From: Pseudomonas knackmussii B13
GTDB lineage: Bacteria; Pseudomonadota; Gammaproteobacteria; Pseudomonadales; Pseudomonadaceae
DNA: 64,000 nt
Assembly: GCF_000689415.1 (NCBI RefSeq)
Contig: NZ_HG322950.1
Location: forward strand, 3,169,501 to 3,233,500
Direction: 5' to 3'
A model generated the notes under the pieces. The model made no database searches. It saw nothing but the letters and a program-made list of their open reading frames with translations, and was not told where the DNA came from. Positions 7,890-16,389 of this stretch are shown piece after piece. Made by a program: the position numbers and the translations under genes. How positions within the stretch are numbered: position 1 is the first letter of the stretch; each line of letters begins with the position of its first letter.

Positions 7890-9218
7890 ATGAAGCGTTC
7901 AGTGGAACCAATGAAGTTGAGCACCCTGGCCCTGTCGGTGGCCCTGGGCCTGCCGGGCCTGGCCAGCGCCAGCGACCAGTCCGATGCCAAGGGTTTCATC
8001 GAGGACGGCAGCCTCAACCTGCTCAGCCGCAACCTGTTCTGGCACCAGACCGGCCCCGGAGCGCACCAGCGCGACTGGAGCCAGGCGTTCATGCTCGACT
8101 ACAGCTCCGGCTTCACCCAGGGCACGGTCGGCTTCGGCATCGACGCCTTCGGCTACCTGGGCCTGAAGCTCGACGGCGGCGCCGGTCGCGCCGGTTCGCC
8201 GAACGTGCCATTCGACGGCGACGGCGAGCCGCAGAAGTCCTATGGCAAGGCCGGCGGCGACGTGAAGATGCGCATCTCCAACAGCACCCTGGCCTACGGC
8301 GACATGAAGCCCGACGCCCCGGTATTCGCCACCGCCGACAACTACCTGGTGCCGCAGACCGCCACCGGCTTCCGCCTGCAGAGCCATGAGATCGAGGGCC
8401 TGAACCTGGATGCCGGACGCTTCACCGCCGGCACCGGCAACACCACCACGCGCCACGACGGCGACCTGCTCGCCAGCTACGCCGGGGTCAGCAGCTCGGC
8501 GGCCAGCTATGCCGGCGCCAAGTACGAATTCAACAAGCAGTTCAACGCGAGCTTCTATGCCGATCGGCTGCAGGACATCTGGGACCAGGGCTACGTCAAC
8601 CTCGACTTCACCCAGCCGCTGGCCGACCAGCAGTCGCTGAACCTCGACTTCAACCTCTACCGCACCCTCGACAGCGGCAGCGCCCGCGCCGGCCAGATCG
8701 ACACCACCGCCTACTCGCTAGCCGCCGCCTACACCCTGGGCGCGCACACCTTCACCCTCGCCGGCCAGAAGGTGCATGGCGACGAGCCCTTCGACTACAT
8801 GGGCTTCGGCAGCATGGACGCCGGCAACGCCGCGGGCCGCTACGGCAACTCCATCGACCTCGCCGACTCGGTGCAGTACTCCGACTTCAACGGTCCGGGC
8901 GAACGCTCCTGGCAGGTGCGCTACGACCTCGACATGGGCAGCCTCGGCGTGCCCGGCCTGAGCTTCATGGCCCGCCACATCCGCGGTTACGGCATCGACG
9001 GCAGCCACCTGAACGCCGACTCTGCCTACTACGGCGCCTATGGCAGCGACGACCGCGAGCACGAGACCGACGCCGAAGCCAAGTACGTGGTGCAGAGCGG
9101 TCCGGCGAAGAACCTCAGCTTCCGCCTGCGCGAAGCCTGGCACGCCGGCGACGCCTCCACCGGCGGCCACCTGGAGCAGACCCGCCTGATCACCGAGTAC
9201 CCGCTGAACATCTTCTGA
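7890..9218 (+). CDS. OprD-family outer membrane porin
   Basis: 442 residues with a signal peptide (hydrophobic stretch STLALSVALGLPGLASAS) followed by DAKGFIEDGSLNLLSRNLFW, the characteristic start of OprD-family specific porins; alternating aromatic/glycine beta-strand patterns run to the end (TRLITEYPLNIF). The family forms 18-strand outer-membrane channels for basic amino acids, peptides or small carboxylates. The ATG at 7890 has GGGGGA upstream; an internal ATG at 7911 (MKLSTLALSVAL) is an alternative start giving a more classical signal peptide. It lies between the PotE/binding-protein genes and a two-component system, and carries an operator-like repeat shared with the pump operon, suggesting coordinated control of uptake and efflux. 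Confidence 0.88.
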   Translation: MKRSVEPMKLSTLALSVALGLPGLASASDQSDAKGFIEDGSLNLLSRNLFWHQTGPGAHQRDWSQAFMLDYSSGFTQGTVGFGIDAFGYLGLKLDGGAGRAGSPNVPFDGDGEPQKSYGKAGGDVKMRISNSTLAYGDMKPDAPVFATADNYLVPQTATGFRLQSHEIEGLNLDAGRFTAGTGNTTTRHDGDLLASYAGVSSSAASYAGAKYEFNKQFNASFYADRLQDIWDQGYVNLDFTQPLADQQSLNLDFNLYRTLDSGSARAGQIDTTAYSLAAAYTLGAHTFTLAGQKVHGDEPFDYMGFGSMDAGNAAGRYGNSIDLADSVQYSDFNGPGERSWQVRYDLDMGSLGVPGLSFMARHIRGYGIDGSHLNADSAYYGAYGSDDREHETDAEAKYVVQSGPAKNLSFRLREAWHAGDASTGGHLEQTRLITEYPLNIF

Positions 9219-9270
9219 TGCCACCGCGCCGTGGGCCGGGCCCCCCATCGCCCGTCCTGCGGCCTTTACG

Positions 9271-9298
9271 TGAAATATCTTTTAAGGAAGCGCTAAGG
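9271..9298 (+). promoter_or_regulatory. Candidate autoregulatory site upstream of the response regulator
   Basis: TGAAATATCTTTTAAGG resembles the right half of the elements at 7639 and 13077 (TGAA..ATCTTTA). It continues into a direct repeat TTAAGG-N5-CTAAGG (9282-9287 and 9293-9298), whose 11-base period fits an OmpR-type dimer. The start codon of the response regulator is 47 bases downstream. Confidence 0.4.
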
Positions 9299-9344
9299 GC
9301 TTCCGTTGCAGAATACGGCCCCCTGGAGAACGACGGGAGCCCGC

Positions 9345-10028
9345 ATGCGCCGCATCCTCACCATCGAAGACGACGAAATCACCGGCCAGGCGATCCGTGC
9401 CGAGCTGCTCGGCCACGGCCTGCAGGTGGACTGGGTGCGCAACGGCCGCGAAGGCCTGGTCAAGGCGGTCGGCGGCGGCTACGACGCCATCACCCTCGAC
9501 CGCATGCTGCCCGAGCTCGACGGCCTGGCCATCGTCACCACCCTGCGCACGCTCGGCATCATGACCCCGGTGCTGATGATCAGTGCCCTCTCCGACGTCG
9601 ACGAGCGCATCCGCGGCCTGCGCGCTGGCGGCGACGACTACCTGACCAAGCCCTTCGCCCCCGACGAGATGGCCGCCCGCGTGGAAGTGCTGCTGCGCCG
9701 CCAGCAACAGGCCAGCGCCAGCGAGACCGTCCTGCGCGTGGCCGACCTGGAGCTTGACCTGATCGAGCACGAGGCACGGCGCAACGGCCTGCTGCTGAGC
9801 CTGCTGCCCACCGAGTACAAGCTGCTCGAGTTCATGATGCGTAACGCCAACCAGGTGCTGTCGCGGATGATGATCTTCGAGGAGGTCTGGGGTTACCACT
9901 TCGACCCCGGCACCAACCTGATCGACGTGCACATCGGCCGGCTGCGCAGGAAGATCGACCAGCCCGGCCTCGAGCCGCTGATCAAGACCGTGCGCGGAGC
10001 GGGCTATGTCCTTGCCGAACCCCTCTAG
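9345..10028 (+). CDS. OmpR-family DNA-binding response regulator
   Basis: 227 residues: receiver domain with acidic pocket E8-D9-D10, phosphoacceptor D52 in LDRMLPELDG and the KPF lysine (YLTKPFAPDE), then a winged-helix effector domain (LLPTEYKLLEFMMRN...RLRRKID...VRGAGYVL). The ATG at 9345 (MRRILTIEDDE) with GGGAG upstream was chosen over an earlier in-frame ATG at 9306 because receiver homology starts there. It overlaps the histidine kinase gene by 23 bases. Likely targets are the flanking porin and RND pump, which share a repeat operator. Confidence 0.92.
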   Translation: MRRILTIEDDEITGQAIRAELLGHGLQVDWVRNGREGLVKAVGGGYDAITLDRMLPELDGLAIVTTLRTLGIMTPVLMISALSDVDERIRGLRAGGDDYLTKPFAPDEMAARVEVLLRRQQQASASETVLRVADLELDLIEHEARRNGLLLSLLPTEYKLLEFMMRNANQVLSRMMIFEEVWGYHFDPGTNLIDVHIGRLRRKIDQPGLEPLIKTVRGAGYVLAEPL

Positions 10029-11385
10029 GGGCTGGCGCTCGTCCAGCAGCCGGCTGCTGGCGCTGTACAGCTTCCTTTTCATCGCCTGGGGCTGCCTGCT
10101 GATGGGCACCCTGTACTGGGAAGTCTCGAGCTACCTGGACAGCCTTTCGGCGCATTCGCTGATCTCCCGCGCGCACCTGTTCTCACGCTTCGAGGGCGAC
10201 AAGCTGGACGCAGCCCTGAGCACCAGCCAGAGCTTCGACGAACGGGCCAACGATGCCTACGGCCTGTTCGACCGGGACGGGCGGCCGATCAGCGGCAAGG
10301 TCAACCACATCCCCAACGACCTGCGCCGCGACGCCCAGGTGCACCGTTTGAAACGCTGCGACCGGCTGGTCGAGGGCAGCCAGGTGACGAGCAGCTGCGA
10401 CGCCCTGCTGATCTACCTGGAAGACGGCCGCCAACTGGTCCTGGTGCGCGACAACGGTTCACTCAGCGCGGTTACCCGGATCATCTTCCACGCCCTGCTC
10501 TGGGGCTTCTCCCTGACCCTGATCCCCGGCATCGTCGGCTGGCATCTGCTGCGCCGCCGGCCGCTGCAACGCATCCGCCAGATCCAGCGCAGCGCCGAGG
10601 CGATAGTCGCCGGCGACCTGGAGCGACGCCTGCCGCTGTCGCCACGACGCGACGAACTGGACATGCTGGCGGCCATCGTCAACGGCATGCTCGACCGCAT
10701 CGTCCAGCTGATGCAGGAGGTCAAGGGCGTGTGCGACAGCGTGGCCCACGACCTGCGCACACCGCTGACCCACCTGCGCACGCGCCTGCATCACTTGCAG
10801 CAGGACGCCCACGGCGAGCAGGCCGAGCAACTCGACGAGCTGATCGCCGAGACCGACTCGCTGATGCTGCGCTTCCGCGCGCTGCTGCGCATTTCCGAAC
10901 TGGAAGACCACCGCCGCCGTGCATCCTTCGAAACCCTGCAGGCCGCACCGCTGCTGCAGGAGCTGCACGACTTCTACCTGCCGCTGGCCGAGGAACGCGG
11001 GCAACGCCTGGAGCTTCGGGTCGATGCCATGCCGGCGCTGCGTGGCGACCGCGCGCTGCTCTTCGAAGCCTTCGGCAACCTGCTCAGCAACGCCATCAAG
11101 TTCACTCCCGAAGGCGGCTGCATCCGCCTGCTCGGCGAATGCCACGACGGCCAGTGCCACATCAGCGTGCTCGACTCCGGCCCCGGCGTGCCCAAGGCCG
11201 AACGAACGGTGGTTTTCCGCCGTCTCTACCGCGGCCGCGAGGTGGAGTCCGCCGGCTTCGGCCTGGGCCTGTCCATAGTCGCGGCGATCTTCAGCCTGCA
11301 TGGCTTCGCCTACCGCATCGAGGACAGCGAGCTGGGCGGCGCACACTTCGGGGTGCTCTGCCACAGCACCTCGCCGCTGGATTGA
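10006..11385 (+). CDS. Membrane sensor histidine kinase
   Basis: 459 residues. A first membrane helix (LLALYSFLFIAWGCLLMGTL) and a second near residues 158-180 bracket a periplasmic domain of about 115 residues that contains two cysteines (C118, C131). HAMP follows, then the H-box VAHDLRTPL with H248, and the N (NLLSNAIKFTPEGG), G1 (DSGPGVP) and G2 (GFGLGLSI) boxes. The G1/F region is compact but complete. It is the partner of the overlapping response regulator. The signal is unknown; the two periplasmic cysteines could form a disulfide or bind metal, which is speculation. Confidence 0.92.
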   Translation: MSLPNPSRGWRSSSSRLLALYSFLFIAWGCLLMGTLYWEVSSYLDSLSAHSLISRAHLFSRFEGDKLDAALSTSQSFDERANDAYGLFDRDGRPISGKVNHIPNDLRRDAQVHRLKRCDRLVEGSQVTSSCDALLIYLEDGRQLVLVRDNGSLSAVTRIIFHALLWGFSLTLIPGIVGWHLLRRRPLQRIRQIQRSAEAIVAGDLERRLPLSPRRDELDMLAAIVNGMLDRIVQLMQEVKGVCDSVAHDLRTPLTHLRTRLHHLQQDAHGEQAEQLDELIAETDSLMLRFRALLRISELEDHRRRASFETLQAAPLLQELHDFYLPLAEERGQRLELRVDAMPALRGDRALLFEAFGNLLSNAIKFTPEGGCIRLLGECHDGQCHISVLDSGPGVPKAERTVVFRRLYRGREVESAGFGLGLSIVAAIFSLHGFAYRIEDSELGGAHFGVLCHSTSPLD

Positions 11386-11393
11386 ATGAGCGC

Positions 11394-12029
11394 ATGTCAC
11401 TCCTTTACGTAGCGCTGGAGCCCGCCCCCGCGCGCCTGCGTGGGCTGGCTTTCGCCAGCAGCCACGTCCGCCCCGACCAAGCCGCGCCACGCCTGGCCGA
11501 CGGCCAGTTTCGCCTGGCCGTGCTGGAGCTGCCGGCCAACGACCCATGGCTATTGCCGCTGTGTGCCGCGCCGCGCGGGCGTACGGCCTTGCTGGTACTG
11601 GGCAATCCAGACCCGGTGGCCTGCCTGCGCGCCGGCGCCGACCTGTGCCTGCCCGCCGAGGTCACTCCCCGCGAGCTGCGTGCGCGCCTGCAAGCCCTGC
11701 TGCGCCTGCAAGGCCAACCACCGGCGGACGAAACACCCTGGCTCTCGCCGGGCTTCCCGCTGATGGGCCTGGGTACCCGCCAGGTCACGCTGACCCGCGA
11801 CGAGCAACGCCTGCTGGAAGCCCTGGCAAGGCACGGCGGGGTCCTGCCGCGGGAAAGGCTGGAGGAATGGCTCTGGGGAGAAACCCAGGAAGCCGGCCCG
11901 CACCGCCTGCAGCGCCTGGTTGGCGGGGCCAGGCGCAAGCTGGCCCTGCTGGGCCTGGACGACTCGCTGGAAACCCTGCGCGGATCGGGCTATCGCCTGA
12001 CCCGCCCACTGCTATTGCGCGAACGCTAG
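11394..12029 (+). CDS. Winged-helix regulator with degenerate receiver-like domain
   Basis: 211 residues starting MSLLYVALEP, 8 bases after the kinase stop. The C-terminal 90 residues are an OmpR-type winged helix (LTRDEQRLLEALARHGG...LQRLVGGARRKL...LRGSGYRLTRP). The N-terminal 110 residues follow the receiver pattern, but the phosphoacceptor position reads AVLELPAND (E45 in place of D), the acidic pocket is lost (VALEP) and the conserved KP is AE (LCLPAEVTPREL). It is therefore probably not phosphorylated, acting as a constitutive or partner-controlled regulator beside the canonical pair. A competing upstream ATG at 11386 closes after eight codons. Confidence 0.8.
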   Translation: MSLLYVALEPAPARLRGLAFASSHVRPDQAAPRLADGQFRLAVLELPANDPWLLPLCAAPRGRTALLVLGNPDPVACLRAGADLCLPAEVTPRELRARLQALLRLQGQPPADETPWLSPGFPLMGLGTRQVTLTRDEQRLLEALARHGGVLPRERLEEWLWGETQEAGPHRLQRLVGGARRKLALLGLDDSLETLRGSGYRLTRPLLLRER

Positions 12030-12031
12030 CC

Positions 12032-12063
12032 CCTGCAGGAGCGAGCAAGCTCGCTCCTGCAGG
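12032..12063. repeat. REP-type hairpin
   Basis: CCTGCAGGAGCGAGC, loop AA, GCTCGCTCCTGCAGG: a perfect 15-bp inverted repeat of the common Pseudomonas 'AGGAGCGAGC' extragenic family, lying between the convergent regulator and lipoprotein genes. It may also act as a transcript-end structure. Confidence 0.75.
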
Positions 12064-12111
12064 TGAGTGCTGCGGACATTGGCGCAGAGGCCAACCCCGG
12101 CACCCTGACCA

Positions 12112-12519
12112 TCAACTCGGCATGCAGCTGAAATGATCAGTCTCGGCCAGCTTGTGGCCCTGGCTGTCATACAGCTTGGCGCGGAACTCCCGGCCCAGGC
12201 TGGTTTCCTCCAGGCGGTAATGGCCGCCGGCCTGGAAGCCGTCGTACTTCACGGTCGCGTCGCACAACTGCGAGGCGTTGCTGTCCAGGTTGTCGTAAAG
12301 CTGCACCTGCAGGCTGTGGGCGCCCGGCGGCACCTCGAAGAAGCGGCCGTCGTCCAGGCGCTGGCCATCGAGTTTCTCGGCCAGCAGCACCTCGGGGGTC
12401 TCCTCCTGGAGGCTGACCCAGGCTTCGGAGGGGTTCGGCTTGGGCATGGGACCGGCACAGCCGGCAAGAACGGCAAACAGCGACAGCAACGGAATGGCCA
12501 GGTAACGAGCGCGGGACAT
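12112..12519 (-). CDS. Small lipoprotein, PEGA-like beta domain (paralogue 1)
   Basis: 135 residues. Lipoprotein signal peptide with lipobox LAGC (C21). The mature part has a PEGA-like pattern (AEKLDGQRLDDGRFFEVPPG followed by HSLQVQLYD) and two further cysteines (C87-region and C132-region). It is clearly paralogous to the gene at 12582-12992: same signal length, matching DG..V/L.D..RYF/FFEV.PG.H and the ending LSCFPG/FSCMPS. Residue +2 after the lipid cysteine is A, so outer-membrane sorting is expected. Function unknown. It is transcribed away from the pump operon and may share the divergent regulatory region at 13000-13188. Confidence 0.7.
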   Translation of the reverse strand: MSRARYLAIPLLSLFAVLAGCAGPMPKPNPSEAWVSLQEETPEVLLAEKLDGQRLDDGRFFEVPPGAHSLQVQLYDNLDSNASQLCDATVKYDGFQAGGHYRLEETSLGREFRAKLYDSQGHKLAETDHFSCMPS

Positions 12520-12581
12520 GGGATCACCTCAGGGTTGGGACTTGGTGGAAAGGGCCACCTCTGGCGGATGGCTCGGGGAAA

Positions 12582-12992
12582 TCAGCCGGGGAAACAGCTC
12601 AGCGGCTGCGGATCGTCCAGGGGCTGGCCGTCGGCGCCGTACAGGCGCACCACCAGGCGACTGCCCAGGGTGCTTTCGCGCAGGCGGTAGTGCTGCCCGG
12701 CGACGAAACCGGGGTAGTCCAGGCTCGCCTTGCACAGGCCCTGGTCGGGGGAGTCGTCGCCGCTCTTGTCCAGCTCCACGGCGAGGCGGTGGCTGCCGGG
12801 ACCGACATCGAAGTAACGCAGGTCCTTGACCGGACGGCCGTCCAGCGCCACCGCGTAGAGCTGGTTGGGCGCCTCCTGGCCGAGGTCGACGCGGGCGAGG
12901 TCTGGGCGGGGCGCCGGTTCGCGCCCGGCGCAGGCGCCGAGGGAACCGAGCAGGGACAGCAGGGCCAGGGAAGGCAACAGCTTGCGGGACAT
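12582..12992 (-). CDS. Small lipoprotein, PEGA-like beta domain (paralogue 2)
   Basis: 136 residues, lipobox LGAC with C21, then a PEGA-like segment (VALDGRPVKDLRYFDVGPG) and two conserved cysteines (CKASL, LSCFPG). It is the first gene of a two-gene unit made of tandem paralogues, divergent from the RND operon whose regulatory region contains ATGAA repeats. The family role is not known to me; PEGA-like domains are usually surface or envelope-binding modules. Confidence 0.7.
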   Translation of the reverse strand: MSRKLLPSLALLSLLGSLGACAGREPAPRPDLARVDLGQEAPNQLYAVALDGRPVKDLRYFDVGPGSHRLAVELDKSGDDSPDQGLCKASLDYPGFVAGQHYRLRESTLGSRLVVRLYGADGQPLDDPQPLSCFPG

Positions 12993-13060
12993 GTCATCAC
13001 CTCTGCAGGACCGCCAGGGCGGTCGGGATGAGCTGCAGGGTGCGAGCCGGGCAGATGACA

Positions 13061-13114
13061 GACAAATGAATCCCCATGAAGGAATCTTTAGGCCCTCGAT
13101 GAAAGAACCTTCAT
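13061..13114 (+). promoter_or_regulatory. Operator region between lipoprotein genes and the RND pump
   Basis: GACAAATGAATCCCCATGAA (13061-13080), then GGAATCTTTA (13081-13090), then the palindrome ATGAAAGAACCTTCAT (13099-13114). The first block is 18/20 identical to the minus strand of 7766-7785 upstream of the porin and parallels 7627-7651. It is about 75-130 bases upstream of the pump start, well placed for activation by an OmpR-family regulator. Confidence 0.6.
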
Positions 13115-13188
13115 CCGCGGCGCGCCTTCCTGTTAGGCGAAGACGCCCAGACTAGAGCGCTTCCGCAACCGCGAAAGAGGTTTCATCG

Positions 13189-16100
13189 ATGCTCGGGCTG
13201 GTAAGAACCGCACTGGACAAGCCCTACACCTTCGTCGTCATGGCGCTGCTGATCTGCATCCTCGGCCCGCTGGCGGCGCTGCGCACGCCCACCGACGTGT
13301 TTCCCGACATCGGCATCCCGGTGATCGCCGCGGTCTGGCAGTACAACGGCCTGTCGCCGCGGGACATGGCCGGGCGCGTACTCTTCACCTACGAGCGCTC
13401 GCTGAGCACCACGGTCAACGACATCGAGCACATCGAGTCGCAATCGCTGCCCGGCATCGGCGTGGTGAAGATCTTCTTCCAACCGGGGGTAGACATCCGC
13501 ACCGCCAACGCCCAGGTCACCGCGGTGTCGCAGACGGTGCTCAAGCAGATGCCGCCGGGCATCACCCCGCCGCTGATCCTCAACTACAACGCCTCCACCG
13601 TGCCCATCCTGCAGATGGCCTTTTCCAGTCCGAGCCTGTCGGAGGCGAAGATCCGCGACCTGGTGCAGAACCAGATCCGCCTGCCGCTGACCTCCATCGC
13701 CGGCCTCGCGCTGCCCACTCCCATGGGCGGCCGGCAGCGGCAGATCACCCTCGATCTCGATCCACAGGCGCTGGCCGCCAAGGGCCTCTCCGCGCAAGAC
13801 GTCGGCAACGCCCTGGCGGCGCAGAACCAGATCATCCCGGTGGGCACCGCCAAGCTCGGCCACAAGGAATACACGGTGCTGCTGAACAACAGCCCGAGCG
13901 CCATCGATGAGCTCAACGCCCTGCCGATCAAGACCGTCGACGGCACCGTCATCACCATCGGCCAGGTCGCCCACGTGCGCGACGGCTCGCCGCCGCAGAC
14001 CAACGTGGTGCGCGTGGACGGCCACCGCGCCGTGCTGATGCCGGCGCTGAAGAACGGCGAGGTCTCGACCCTGTCCATCGTCGGGCAGATCCGCGCCATG
14101 CTGCCGCGCATCGGCGAGGTGCTGCCGCCGGAGCTGAAGACCTCGCTGCTGGACGACGCCTCGACCTTCGTCCGCCAGTCGGTGGGCAGCGTGGCCCGCG
14201 AGGGGATCATCGCCGCGCTGCTGACCAGCGCCATGATCCTGCTGTTCCTCGGCAGCTGGCGCAGCACCCTGATCATCGCCGCCTCGATCCCGCTGGCGGT
14301 GCTGTCGGCCATCACCCTGCTCGCCGCCAGCGGGCAGACGCTCAACGTCATGACCCTCGGCGGCCTGGCGCTGGCGGTGGGCATCCTGGTCGACGACGCC
14401 ACCGTGACCATCGAGAACATCAACTGGCACCTGGAACAGGGCAAGGCGGTACGCGAGGCGATCCTCGACGGCGCGCGGCAGATCGTCGGACCGGCGTTCG
14501 TCTCGCTGCTGTGCATCTGCATCGTCTTCGTGCCGATGTTCATGCTCCAGGGCGTGGCCGGCTACCTGTTCCGGCCGATGGCACTGGCGGTGATGTTCGC
14601 CATGGGCAGCTCGTTCCTCCTCTCGCGCACCCTGGTACCCACGCTCGCCCTCTACCTGCTGCGTCCGCATCACGTCGAGGGCGGGAGCGGCCAGCACCCG
14701 GAGGACGACTACCTGAACCACCACGAGGGCGACCGGGCCATCTGGCGCTCGGCGCCGGTGCGCTTCCAGCAGGCCTTCGAGGCGCGCTTCAGCCGCACCC
14801 GCGACGCCTACCACCGCCTGCTGGGCCTGGCACTGGAAAATCGACGGCGCTTCGTCGTGGCGTTCCTCGGCGCCGTGCTCGCCAGCTTCCTGCTGCTGCC
14901 GAGCCTGGGGGAGGACTTCTTCCCCGCCACCGATGCAGAGACCCTCGCGCTGCACGTGCGACTGCCACTGGGCACGCGCATCGAGGAGAGCGCGGCGGCC
15001 TTCGACCGCATCGAGGCGGCGATCCGCGAAGTGATCCCGGCGGACCAACGCGAGGTGATCCTCGACAACATCGGCATTCCGCTCAGCGGCATTGACATGG
15101 CCTACGCCAGCAGCGGCACCATCGGCCCACAGGATGGCGATATCCAGGTCGCCCTCCGGCCCGGCCACGCACCCAGCGCCGACTACGTGAAGCGCCTGCG
15201 AGAGGTGCTGCCGCAGCGCTTCCCCGGAAGCCAGTTCGCCTTCCTGCCCGGCGACGTCAGCAGCCAGATCCTCAATTTCGGCGCGCCGGCGCCGCTGGAC
15301 GTCCGCATCTCCGGCCCCGATGGCCCGGCCAACCGTGCCTATGCCATCGAAATGGAGCGACGCCTGCGCCATGTGCCGGGTATCGCCGACCTGCGCATCC
15401 AGCAGTCCACCGGTTATCCGGCGCTGCAGGTGGATGTCGACCGCCGCCGCGCCGAGGGACTGGGCGTGACCGAGCGCGACGTCACCAACTCGATGGTCGC
15501 CTCGCTGGCCGGCAGCTCGCAGGTGGCGCCGGTGTTCTGGCTGAACCCCAAGAATGGCGTGTCCTATGGCGTGGTGGCCGCCACGCCGCAGTACCGCCTC
15601 GACAGCCTGCAAGCGCTGCAGACGCTGCCGGTGACCGGTGCGAGCGGACTGGCGCAGATCCTCGGCGGACTGGCGCGCATCCACCGGGTGACGACCCCGG
15701 CGGTGATCAGCCACTACGACATCGAACCGACCCTGGATCTCTACGCCAACGTGCAGGACCGCGACCTCGCGGGAGTGGCCACGGACATCCAGCACGTCAT
15801 CGACGGCATGGCCGCGCAACGCCCGAAAGGCGCCGAGGTCAGCCTGCACGGACAGATCGATGCCCTGCACCAGGCGTTCGGCGGCCTGCTGTTCGGCCTG
15901 GCCGGCGCCATCGTGCTGATCTACCTGCTGATCGTGGTGAACTTCCAGTCCTGGCTCGATCCCTTCGTCATCATCACCGCCCTGCCCGCGGGCCTGGCCG
16001 GCATCGTCTGGATGCTGTTCCTCAGCGGCACCACGATCTCGGTACCGGCGCTCACCGGGGCCATCCTCTGCATGGGCGTGGCCACCGCCAACTCGATCCT

Positions 16101-16389
16101 GGTGGTGAGCTTCTGCCGCGAGCGCCTGGCCGAACATGGCGACGCCGTGAAGGCCGCGCTTGAGGCCGGTTTCACCCGTTTCCGCCCGGTCTGCATGACC
16201 GCCCTGGCGATGATCATCGGCATGCTGCCGCTGGCCCTGTCCGGCGAGCAGAACGCGCCGCTCGGCCGCGCCGTGATCGGCGGCCTTCTCGCCGCCACCG
16301 TCGCCACCCTGATCTTCGTGCCGGTGGTGTTCAGCCTGGCCCACCGTTCAACTTCCCTGGCCGCTGGAGTCGAAAACCATGCCCGCTAA
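13189..16389 (+). CDS. RND-family efflux permease (HAE1-like)
   Basis: 1066 residues, the usual size for an AcrB-type proton-driven pump. The N-terminal helix and PTDVFPDI motif, the TM4 proton-relay motif GILVDDATVTIEN with D402-D403, and the C-terminal block (LPAGLAGIVWMLFL, then MTALAMIIGMLPLAL) are all present. It works in the inner membrane with the downstream periplasmic adaptor and outer-membrane factor. Being first in the operon (RND-MFP-OMF) reverses the common MFP-RND-OMF order. Substrate cannot be predicted; the acidic pair argues for organic compounds or amphiphiles rather than the CzcA metal class. Confidence 0.92.
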   Translation: MLGLVRTALDKPYTFVVMALLICILGPLAALRTPTDVFPDIGIPVIAAVWQYNGLSPRDMAGRVLFTYERSLSTTVNDIEHIESQSLPGIGVVKIFFQPGVDIRTANAQVTAVSQTVLKQMPPGITPPLILNYNASTVPILQMAFSSPSLSEAKIRDLVQNQIRLPLTSIAGLALPTPMGGRQRQITLDLDPQALAAKGLSAQDVGNALAAQNQIIPVGTAKLGHKEYTVLLNNSPSAIDELNALPIKTVDGTVITIGQVAHVRDGSPPQTNVVRVDGHRAVLMPALKNGEVSTLSIVGQIRAMLPRIGEVLPPELKTSLLDDASTFVRQSVGSVAREGIIAALLTSAMILLFLGSWRSTLIIAASIPLAVLSAITLLAASGQTLNVMTLGGLALAVGILVDDATVTIENINWHLEQGKAVREAILDGARQIVGPAFVSLLCICIVFVPMFMLQGVAGYLFRPMALAVMFAMGSSFLLSRTLVPTLALYLLRPHHVEGGSGQHPEDDYLNHHEGDRAIWRSAPVRFQQAFEARFSRTRDAYHRLLGLALENRRRFVVAFLGAVLASFLLLPSLGEDFFPATDAETLALHVRLPLGTRIEESAAAFDRIEAAIREVIPADQREVILDNIGIPLSGIDMAYASSGTIGPQDGDIQVALRPGHAPSADYVKRLREVLPQRFPGSQFAFLPGDVSSQILNFGAPAPLDVRISGPDGPANRAYAIEMERRLRHVPGIADLRIQQSTGYPALQVDVDRRRAEGLGVTERDVTNSMVASLAGSSQVAPVFWLNPKNGVSYGVVAATPQYRLDSLQALQTLPVTGASGLAQILGGLARIHRVTTPAVISHYDIEPTLDLYANVQDRDLAGVATDIQHVIDGMAAQRPKGAEVSLHGQIDALHQAFGGLLFGLAGAIVLIYLLIVVNFQSWLDPFVIITALPAGLAGIVWMLFLSGTTISVPALTGAILCMGVATANSILVVSFCRERLAEHGDAVKAALEAGFTRFRPVCMTALAMIIGMLPLALSGEQNAPLGRAVIGGLLAATVATLIFVPVVFSLAHRSTSLAAGVENHAR

